Part shown: piece by piece, positions 9,145 to 15,650 of the stretch
Numbering within the stretch: position 1 is the first letter of the stretch
Layout: each line of letters starts with the position of its first letter
Assembly (NCBI RefSeq): GCF_900119165.1
Contig: NZ_FPJG01000006.1
Coordinates: 1,674,001-1,738,000 of the forward strand
DNA: 64,000 bases
Direction of reading: 5' to 3'
DNA from: Amycolatopsis australiensis
GTDB taxonomy: Bacteria > Actinomycetota > Actinomycetes > Mycobacteriales > Pseudonocardiaceae
The notes under the pieces: generated by a model
The model's database searches: none
What the model saw: the letters and a program-made list of their open reading frames with translations, nothing else
Told to the model about the DNA's origin: nothing
Program-made: the position numbers and the translations under genes

Positions 9145-9447
9145 GCCGCTCGTGTGCACGCGGCCTTCGTCCATCCAGACGGCGGTGGTACACAGAGCCC
9201 GCACGAGTTCGTCGGCGTGCGAAGCGAAGACGAGGACCCCGGAATGGCGGGCGAGGTCGACCAGCCCGACGAGACCGACTCGGTCGCCTTCGCCCCGGAG
9301 AGCCTCGATGACCGGGATCTTTGCCGCCGTGCCCACCTGGCCCAGCACGCGTTTCTACAGTGGCCGGGTCTTGGCGTCGAAGATCGGGAAGTCGACGCAG
9401 GCGCCCTGGACCTCGATGCGCACCACGAAGACTTCCTCGATTGCCAT
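9106..9447 (-). pseudogene. Decayed ABC transporter ATPase (polysaccharide/teichoic-acid export type)
   Basis: The conceptual product starts MAIEEVFVVRIEVQG and continues VDFPIFDAKTRPL, the N-terminal signature of TagH/RfbE-like ATPases. A TAG stop follows, after which the same frame resumes as KRVLGQVG, IPVIEALRGEGDRVGLVG (the entry to Walker A) and then jumps directly to VLVFASHADELVRALC and VWMDEGRV, the H-loop and C-terminal part. Walker A, the Q-loop, the signature motif and Walker B are all missing. One in-frame stop plus a large internal deletion make this clearly non-functional. No partner permease remains nearby. Confidence 0.8.
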
Positions 9448-9560
9448 GCGCGTCCGGTCGAGGATCGGACCCACGCCGGTCGGCGTAACGTCCGGCCGGT
9501 GAGTCAGTCCGTCGAGCCGGGCTTGCGCCCGCCGCAGCAAGCCCGGAGTCCCTGCAGAAG

Positions 9561-10105
9561 ATGCTCGCCGCCGCGGAGTCCGTGCTGGCCGGCGGTGGTG
9601 TCGAGGAGTTCACCGTCGCGGCGGTCGCCGAGCAGGCGGGGATGTCGGCCGGCGCGATCTACCGCCGGTTCTCCGGCAAGGACCAGCTGCTGTTCGCCGT
9701 GAAGGACCAGCTGCTCGGGGAGCTGGAAACCAGCGTCACCGAAGCACGCGCGCGTTGGCGGACACCTAAACCCGCCACGGCCGGATCTTTCCCGAACTGC
9801 TCGACGCCCAGCGTGCCGAAGGACGCGAGCGTGGCCTCCGGGGTTTGGCCGCGATCCAGGACGCCTTCGTCGAAGCCGTCGGGCCGTGTCTCGGGGAGAT
9901 CCGCCGTCCCGACCGCGGGCAGGCGGTCCGGACGGCCGCGCGGACCGTCATCGGCTCCTGCGTGCGCCGGGCCGCCACCTGCCGGTTCTGGCCCGACGAG
10001 CTGACCTGGACCGCGTGGGCTGCCGAGACGTCCGGAATGGTGCTCGCCTACCTCGCGGATCCCGGAATTGTCGGTGCCCCCGGTTACGCTGCGCGCGAGT
10101 CCTGA
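9561..10105 (+). pseudogene. TetR-family regulator, frameshifted
   Basis: The first part (9561 to about 9765) encodes a TetR helix-turn-helix: FTVAAVAEQAGMSAGAIYRRF then GKDQLLFAVKDQLL. Near 9765-9785 the frame shifts, and the C-terminal ligand-binding part continues in another frame (FPELLDAQRAEGRERGL, then AAIQDAFVEAVG to PGYAARES). A single small indel would restore a protein of ordinary TetR length; the N-terminus also looks slightly short. It stands 15 bases before an alpha/beta hydrolase gene that it probably once regulated. Confidence 0.75.
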
Positions 10106-10119
10106 ACCGGGGAGGCACC

Positions 10120-10986
10120 ATGACCACCACGCACACGCTGCAAACGCCCGAGGCCGACATCGTCTACGACGTCCACGGCCCGGCGCCCGCCGAAAGTCCG
10201 CGGCCGCCGCTTCTCATGGTCGGGCAACCCATGGAAGCCGCCGGTTTCGGCACGCTCGCTTCGCACTTCCCGGACCGGACCGTCGTCACCTACGACCCGC
10301 GGGGGCTCGGGCGCAGCGTCCGCAAGGACGGTCGCGAGGACCACGTGCCCGCGGTGCAGGCGGAGGACCTGCACGGCGTCATCCAGGCGCTCGGCGTCGG
10401 CGCGGTCGAGGTGTTCGGCAGCAGCGGGGGTGCGGTCGCCGCGCTGGCGCTCGTCACCGCGCATCCCGGCGACGTCAGCACGCTGGTGGCGCACGAGCCG
10501 CCGCTCGTCGGCGTGCTGCCCGATGCCGCGGCGGCCGAGCGGGCCGGGAAGGCCGTCCGGGATGCCTACCAGGCGCGCGGCTTCGGCGCCGGCATGGCGG
10601 CTTTCATCGCGATGACGTCGTGGCAGGGCGAGTTCACCGACGAGTATTTCGCGCGCCCACCGGCGGACCCCGCCCAGTTCGGCTTGCCGGCGGAAGACGA
10701 CGGCCGCCGCGACGACCCGCTGCTGACCGAGCGGTCGTTGGCGGTCACCACCTACCGGCTGGACGTCGACGCACTGACCGCGGCACCGACGCGGATCGTC
10801 ATCGCGGAGGCCGAGGAGTCGAAGGACGCCCTCACCGGACGCACAGCCCGCGCGACGGCGGAGCGCCTGGGCCGGCAGGCGACGGTGTTTCCCAGCCACC
10901 ACGGCGGTTTTCTCGGCGGTGAGTTCGGCTACGCCGGTCAACCGGAGGCTTTCGCGCGGAAGCTGCGGGAGGTTCTCGAGGGCTGA
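10120..10986 (+). CDS. Alpha/beta hydrolase
   Basis: 288 residues, cytoplasmic. The fold is recognisable from VVTYDPRGLGRS, the nucleophile elbow GSSGG (Ser102) followed by AVAALALVTAHPG, a late acidic segment (IVIAEAEESKD) and a C-terminal HHGGF carrying the likely catalytic His. ATG 10120 has a GGAGG box six bases upstream. It directly follows the broken TetR gene, so expression may now be unregulated. The substrate is unknown. Confidence 0.85.
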   Translation: MTTTHTLQTPEADIVYDVHGPAPAESPRPPLLMVGQPMEAAGFGTLASHFPDRTVVTYDPRGLGRSVRKDGREDHVPAVQAEDLHGVIQALGVGAVEVFGSSGGAVAALALVTAHPGDVSTLVAHEPPLVGVLPDAAAAERAGKAVRDAYQARGFGAGMAAFIAMTSWQGEFTDEYFARPPADPAQFGLPAEDDGRRDDPLLTERSLAVTTYRLDVDALTAAPTRIVIAEAEESKDALTGRTARATAERLGRQATVFPSHHGGFLGGEFGYAGQPEAFARKLREVLEG

Positions 10987-11003
10987 GCGGACGCTCCGGC
11001 GCA

Positions 11004-11162
11004 TCAGTGGTCGACCGGCTCGGTGGTGGAGACGGCCGGTGCGTGACCGGGTGTGCTCGTGGGCGCGGCGGGCGTCGCGAGGGCCAGCCCGGCGACCAGC
11101 GCCAGGGTGACGAGGAACAGCGCGGTGCGGAAGAGCGCGGAAACGGAACAGACGACCATCAT
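11004..11162 (-). CDS. Small exported or membrane peptide
   Basis: A 52-residue product with an N-terminal hydrophobic stretch (residues about 8-30, ALFRTALFLVTLALVAGLAL) followed by a short Pro/Thr-rich tail (PAAPTSTPGHAPAVSTTEP). ATG 11162 has a well-spaced AGGAG box (CAGGAGCCTGCC-ATG). It could be a secreted peptide or a single-pass membrane peptide. It is too short for family assignment. Confidence 0.55.
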   Translation of the reverse strand: MMVVCSVSALFRTALFLVTLALVAGLALATPAAPTSTPGHAPAVSTTEPVDH

Positions 11163-11269
11163 GGCAGGCTCCTGAGGTTTTCCCGGACCAGCGGGGACGT
11201 TTCCGCGGTGACGCGCGGAATTTCGGACTGGGTTGATGGTGCGCGCCGCGGGATCTGCGTGACAAGGCG

Positions 11270-11480
11270 TTTCCGTTGCCGGAAACCGCCGGGCTGGGAA
11301 ACTCGCGGTGCGGGGAGCGGTTGGCGCGGGGAACAGGCGGTGCGGGCGACGGCCAGCGCGGGGAAGGGGCGGTGCGAGGAGCAGTTGGCTCGGAAAGCCT
11401 GGCGGGGAGCAGTTGGCACGAGGAACAGCCGGTGCAGCGAACGCCTGCGCCGGAGACCTCCCGGCTGGGAACCGCCGAGC
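11270..11480. repeat. Degenerate short tandem repeats, GC-rich
   Basis: A run of imperfect units of about 20-27 bases built on GCGGTGCGGGGAGC and GTTGGC(A/G)CG(A/G)GGAACAG. Units differ from each other by substitutions and small indels. No coding frame across it looks like a real protein. It lies inside a roughly 700-base stretch (11163-11875) that otherwise holds only a possible tiny ORF and a hairpin. Confidence 0.6.
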
Positions 11481-11594
11481 CGAACCAGCTCGACGTGACC
11501 CGCTCGTCGTGCATGACCAGGCGGGCGCCGTCCCGCCGGTTGGATCCGCGGCCCGCGAAACGGCATCGGCCGATCGATGCATGGGGGAAGGACG

Positions 11595-11619
11595 GCCGGC
11601 GGCCCGGGCCCGCCGGCCT
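11595..11619. terminator. Hairpin downstream of a tiny ORF
   Basis: GGCCGGCGG and CCGCCGGCC form a perfect 9-bp stem around a CCCGGGC loop. It lies just 3' of the 17-codon minus-strand ORF at 11628-11681. There is no clear U tract, so termination is plausible rather than certain. Confidence 0.45.
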
Positions 11620-11627
11620 GCTCCCGG

Positions 11628-11681
11628 TCAGCCCAGCAGGGCGACCAGCTGGCCGAGCACGATGATCAAGTGCGTGTGCAT
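11628..11681 (-). CDS. Possible 17-residue hydrophobic peptide
   Basis: The frame reads MHTHLIIVLGQLVALLG and then stops. It has a purine-rich GGAAAGGGG segment 5-12 bases before ATG 11681 and a hairpin just after the stop. Composition (Leu/Ile/Val with Gly and Gln) suits a membrane-inserted micropeptide. No homology can be judged at this length; it could be chance. Confidence 0.3.
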   Translation of the reverse strand: MHTHLIIVLGQLVALLG

Positions 11682-11875
11682 CGCGTTCCCCTTTCCGGAT
11701 CGTTCCTCGTTCGCCGAAGGATTTCGGCGGAATGAGCGTCGCCCGGCAAATTCGGTGGCGAAAGGCGTTTCCCGTTGCCAGTCATGAGGAAACCGCCGGA
11801 AACGGAAGACGGTTTCGTGGCCGACGGGGGTGAAAGGTAGACTTCCCCGGAGGCGGACGAGACGGAGGTGACGGT

Positions 11876-12854
11876 TTGGCTCAGCGGCCGGCTGAAGCGA
11901 AGATCGCCGCGCTCACCGCGGAGCTGAAACTGCTTCGCAAAGGCCTCGGTGTCCAAGCGAAGAACCTGCCGCGGGGCGTCGGCGAAGAACTGCGTGCGGT
12001 CTGTGGCGTCCACGAGGACGACAGCCCGGGAACGGTTCGCGCGAAGGTCGTCGGCACGCTTCGCGCGTTGATCGGGAAGCTGCCGGACGCGCAGCAGGAA
12101 ACGGCCCGGATCGTGCTCGGCTTCAGCGCCGGCGCGAACGAGCGCTACACCGCGCGGCTCGAACTGCTCGGTACCGGCGCCGACCGCAACGTCCGGACGA
12201 TGCAGCGTCGCGCCGACGACGTCCTCTACCTCATCGCCGAGGCCGCGTACGAGCAGCCGGCGGCGTTCGGGGCGGCCACCGGCGGCGCCGGTCCGTGGCA
12301 CACGTCGGCTCTGGCGGTGCGGCTCACGCTCGACGGCGGTGCCGCCGAGGTCTTCGAAACGCGCCGGATCGTCAGCCACGTCGCCGGGCTCGCCGAGATC
12401 GAGCACGGCGTCTCCCTCGCGCGGCCCGCCAGCACCACCGGACGGCCGGACCTGTCCAAGCTCGGCATCGACGTCGTCTCGGGCGGCGAGGTGCATTCCG
12501 TGCGGATGGTTTCGGCCACCCGGGTCGCCTTCCGCCTGCGCCCGCCGCACGCGCTCGACGCCGGTGACGAGCACGAGTTCTTCTTCCGCGTCAAGCTCCC
12601 GGAGCTGCCCGCGCCCTTCTACTGCTGCACGCCGGAGTTCCCGTGCGACAGGCTTCGACCTCAACATCCGGTTCGACCGGCAGGCGCCGCCCCAGCGCGT
12701 CTGGCGCATCGACGGCGACTTCTCCCGGGAGGCGGAGGACCCGACGCCGGCCCGCAAGCCGCTGTTCCTCGACAACGCGGGTGAGGTGCGGGTCGCCTTC
12801 CAGGGGCTCCAGCCGGCGAGGTCCTACGGCGTCGGCTGGCAGCCTGCCGGCTGA
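11876..12854 (+). pseudogene. Protein of unknown function, interrupted by a frameshift near 12652
   Basis: TTG 11876 is preceded by a good GGAGGTGA box. The first 259 residues read as a helical N-terminus (KIAALTAELKLLRKGLG, ETARIVLGFSAGANERYTARLEL) followed by a beta-rich part ending FYCCTPEFPCD. There an extra A (near 12652) throws the frame. Removing it restores GFDLNIRFDRQAPPQRVW, then LFLDNAGEVRVAFQGLQP and a natural stop at 12854, for about 325 residues. No known family is recognised. Either the gene is freshly inactivated or this is a sequencing error. Confidence 0.65.
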
Positions 12855-12907
12855 CCGGCCGGGGCGGCGGACCGGCTGATCAGCGCCGTGCGTGCCATCA
12901 TCGGGCC

Positions 12908-13756
12908 ATGGTCACCCTTCGCGACGCCCGCGAGCCGGAGCTCAACAGCGGGATCCTGCCCGGGAACGTGCGGGCCGACGACTGGATCATGCTCGTCCTC
13001 GCCGCCGGGTCGGTCGGGCTGCTGGGCTTCATGCTGCTCAGCCCGCCGGCGCGGGACGCCGGACTGGTGATCTTCTACGTCGACTGCGGGATCTGCGGGA
13101 TGTTCTTCCTGGAGTTCCTGTGGCGGTGGCGCAAACGCCGGTGGGCCAGGAAGTTCCTGGTGCGCAACTGGTACGAGCTGTTCGCCATGATCCCGGTCGC
13201 GCACCCGGCGATGGCCGCGCACAAGTTCGTCAGCGTCGTCCTGCTGCTCGTGCGGATCGGGCGGGCCGCGGACCGGGCCGTCGGGGAGCAGTTCACCTAC
13301 CGGCTCGTCGACAAGCTGTCCGAGCCGATCGTGAAGGCGATCAAGAAGCCGGTGACCATCGCGGTGCTCGACGAGGTCGTCAAGGTGCTGGAAACGGGCA
13401 ACTACCCGGAAAACCTCGCCAAGTCGCTCGGCGCCAACAAGGAGGAGCTGCGCGCCATCATCACCGAGAAGATCGCCGCCGACCCGCAGCTCGGGAAGCT
13501 CAAGCGGCTCCCGTTCCACGACGAGATCGTCCGGACCGTCGTCGACACGTCGTTCCGGGTGCTGCTCGAAGTGCTCCTCGACCCGCGGATCGACGACTTC
13601 TTCTCGGCCGTGGTGCGCGACAACCGCGAGCAGATCCGGCTGGCCGTGCAGCTGGGGCTCAACGAGATCGGCGACGAGGAGAAGGAGAAGTCCCTGCGCG
13701 TCCGCACCCAGCACTCGGCGGCACTGGAGTACGACCGGCTGCACCGCGGGCGCTGA
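12908..13756 (+). CDS. Ion-transporter-like membrane protein
   Basis: 282 residues. The N-terminal half has about three membrane segments (WIMLVLAAGSVGLLGFMLL, LVIFYVDCGICGMFFLEFLW, and a later VSVVLLLVRIGRAADRA) with a WRWRKRRWARKF basic patch, reminiscent of the voltage-sensor-like segments of ion-transport proteins. No selectivity-filter sequence is present. The C-terminal half is a long soluble helical region (EPIVKAIKKPVTIAVLDEVVKVL and onwards). Its role is unknown; a truncated or regulatory channel relative is one possibility. Confidence 0.6.
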   Translation: MVTLRDAREPELNSGILPGNVRADDWIMLVLAAGSVGLLGFMLLSPPARDAGLVIFYVDCGICGMFFLEFLWRWRKRRWARKFLVRNWYELFAMIPVAHPAMAAHKFVSVVLLLVRIGRAADRAVGEQFTYRLVDKLSEPIVKAIKKPVTIAVLDEVVKVLETGNYPENLAKSLGANKEELRAIITEKIAADPQLGKLKRLPFHDEIVRTVVDTSFRVLLEVLLDPRIDDFFSAVVRDNREQIRLAVQLGLNEIGDEEKEKSLRVRTQHSAALEYDRLHRGR

Positions 13757-13862
13757 TCCGCCGAACGCGGCCACGACCTCGCCGGCGAGCAGCCGCGCGC
13801 TCCCCGGATGATCGACGCCGCCGAGCGGGACGCCGGTCTCGCCCGGGTGCCGGCCGAGTTCA

Positions 13863-14576
13863 TCAAGCGGGTCGTGGCGGCCGCGCTCGCAGGTACTCGC
13901 TGAGCCGGGCCGCCGCGTCGAGCATCGCGACGCCTCGCGCCGTGAGCTTCTCCTGCCACGTCCGCAGCGCGTCGGCCAGCGACTCCATGCCGCCCGCCGT
14001 GCGGACCTGCTCGACGACCGTCGCGATGTACGCCAGCGGGTAGCCGCCGCGGCGCAGCAGGTGGGTCAGCTCCGCGTCGCGGATGTCGGCCGCCCGGAAC
14101 ACCCGGTAGCCGGTCGCCGGGTTGCGGGCCGGGACGAGGATGCCCGCGCGTTCCCACGCCCGGATGGTCGCCGCCGTGACGTCCAGGCGGTGGGCCAGCT
14201 CGCCGATCGACCAGCCGGCCCCGGCCGGGCGCGGGGCCGGCTCGGCGGTCACGTGGCCGATGGCCTTCCGCACCGCGTCGAGGGTTTCGCGGTCGCGCAG
14301 CAGCTGCAGGTGCCCGCGGTCGACGAGCGTCAAGGCTCGGCCGAGGTCGTCGTCGTGGACGGCGTGCATGATCCCGCCGGCTGTCGCGTGCCCGTACGCG
14401 GGGACCAGCGCCAGGAACGCCCGCAATGCTGCCGCGTGCACCGCGGTGTAAACCCGGTAGCCGCTCGCCGTGCGCGACGCGGGCGGCAGGAAGCCGTCCC
14501 GCTCGTAGTTGCGGACGGCCTGCGTGGAGATGCCGTGCTCACGGGCCAGATCGGCAGGTCTCAACCGAGTGTTCAA
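13863..14576 (-). CDS. Double MerR-domain transcriptional regulator
   Basis: 237 residues with two MerR-type winged-helix domains: residues about 5-45 (ADLAREHGISTQAVRNYERDG, then GYRVY) and about 124-165 (SIGELAHRLDVTAATIRAWER, then GYRVF). This duplicated layout is that of the TioE-like group. No Cys metal-sensing loop is seen. The start is TTG 14576 without a ribosome-binding site. Only 17 bases separate it from the divergent esterase-like gene, so it probably controls both. It may be translated from a leaderless transcript. Confidence 0.85.
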   Translation of the reverse strand: MNTRLRPADLAREHGISTQAVRNYERDGFLPPASRTASGYRVYTAVHAAALRAFLALVPAYGHATAGGIMHAVHDDDLGRALTLVDRGHLQLLRDRETLDAVRKAIGHVTAEPAPRPAGAGWSIGELAHRLDVTAATIRAWERAGILVPARNPATGYRVFRAADIRDAELTHLLRRGGYPLAYIATVVEQVRTAGGMESLADALRTWQEKLTARGVAMLDAAARLSEYLRARPPRPA

Positions 14577-14593
14577 GGATACGATTCAACCAC

Positions 14594-15598
14594 ATGGACC
14601 TCACCGACTGCGCCGCCGACCTGCTCGCCCTGGGCGAGCCCACGCACTTCGAACCCGCCTTCGCGCGACTCCGGAACGACCTCTTCGCCCAGCTCGCCGA
14701 GCACGGTTTCCGGTCGATCGCGCTGGAGACCGACCGCGTCGCCGCGCTCGACGGCGGCTTTTCGCACGACCTCGGCGAGGTGGACGCCAACCGGCAGCTG
14801 CTCGCGTGGCTGGAGGAGTACGACGAACCGCTGACCTTCCACGGTTTCGACCCGCCGACCGAGATGTTCAGCGCCCCCAGCCCGCGGACCTACCTCGAGC
14901 ACGCCCGCGACTACCTGGGCCTCGACGCCGACATCGCGGCGCTGGCCGGCGACGATGAGCGGTGGAGCCGGTCCGAGGCGATCCTCGACCCGGCCGCGTC
15001 GCCGGGTGCGTCACCCGAAGCCCGCGAGCTGCGGGTGGTCGCCGACGACCTGCTCACCGCGCTGCTCGCGCATGCACCCCGGCGCAGCGCGGACCGCGCC
15101 GCGTGGGAGCGGGCCAAGGTGCACGCCATCGCGGGCCGCGGCCTGCTGCGCTACCACGCGGCGTCGGCCCAGCCCGGCGACCGGGACACGCGGATCGCGC
15201 GTCTCGCGGGTGTGCGCGCGGTGCTCATGGCCGAGAACCTGCTGGACATCCGTGCCGTCGAAGCCGGCCGCGGCCCGACGCTGGTGTTCGCGCACAACAG
15301 TCACCTGCAACGCTCGGGGTCCGGCGCGGGCGCGATCGTCTCGGCACTGCTGGGCGACCGGTACGCCTTCGTCGCCGGCAGCCTCGGCCGCAGCGAAGAC
15401 CTCGGTCTCGGGGAACCCGCCCCCGACACGTACGAAGGCGTCCTGCAGCGCGGCACGAAGACGTGGAAGCTGACCGCGGACCTGCCGTCCGGCCGCAAGC
15501 GAGCCGACACCAAGCCCGAACGGGGTTACTTCGGGCTGGACCGAGACGTCCTCGACGGCGCCACCGCGGTGTGGCACATCGCGCGAGGTCGTGAGTGA
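14594..15598 (+). CDS. Erythromycin-esterase-family protein
   Basis: 334 residues, cytoplasmic. The N-terminal LGEPTHFEPAFARLRNDL followed by GFRSIALETD matches the conserved GExTH...E segment of the Ere family, and VFAHNSHLQR supplies the second conserved His region. The family includes macrolide esterases and many members of unknown substrate, so resistance is only a possibility. ATG 14594 is nine bases after a TACGAT hexamer and has no Shine-Dalgarno box, suggesting leaderless translation. The last codons lie within a palindromic element at 15587-15634. Confidence 0.8.
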   Translation: MDLTDCAADLLALGEPTHFEPAFARLRNDLFAQLAEHGFRSIALETDRVAALDGGFSHDLGEVDANRQLLAWLEEYDEPLTFHGFDPPTEMFSAPSPRTYLEHARDYLGLDADIAALAGDDERWSRSEAILDPAASPGASPEARELRVVADDLLTALLAHAPRRSADRAAWERAKVHAIAGRGLLRYHAASAQPGDRDTRIARLAGVRAVLMAENLLDIRAVEAGRGPTLVFAHNSHLQRSGSGAGAIVSALLGDRYAFVAGSLGRSEDLGLGEPAPDTYEGVLQRGTKTWKLTADLPSGRKRADTKPERGYFGLDRDVLDGATAVWHIARGRE

Positions 15599-15634
15599 GA
15601 ACCAGGGTTCTAAGCCTGCTTCTCACTCACGACC
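15587..15634. repeat. Interspersed palindromic element, copy 1
   Basis: Arms GGTCGTGAGTGAGAA (15587-15601) and TTCTCACTCACGACC (15620-15634) are perfect inverted repeats around an 18-base loop. A second copy of the same sequence lies at 31580-31625. Copy 1 contains the last codons and stop of the esterase-like gene and may serve as its terminator and that of the convergent gene. Confidence 0.85.
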
Positions 15635-15650
15635 AGCCGCGGCGGACCGG

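Noticed and set aside
13777..13905. Short plus-strand frame ending AEFIKRVVAAALAGTR
   Set aside because: It overlaps the 3' end of the MerR gene, has no start signal and no recognisable family; it may be a gene relic, but that cannot be supported.
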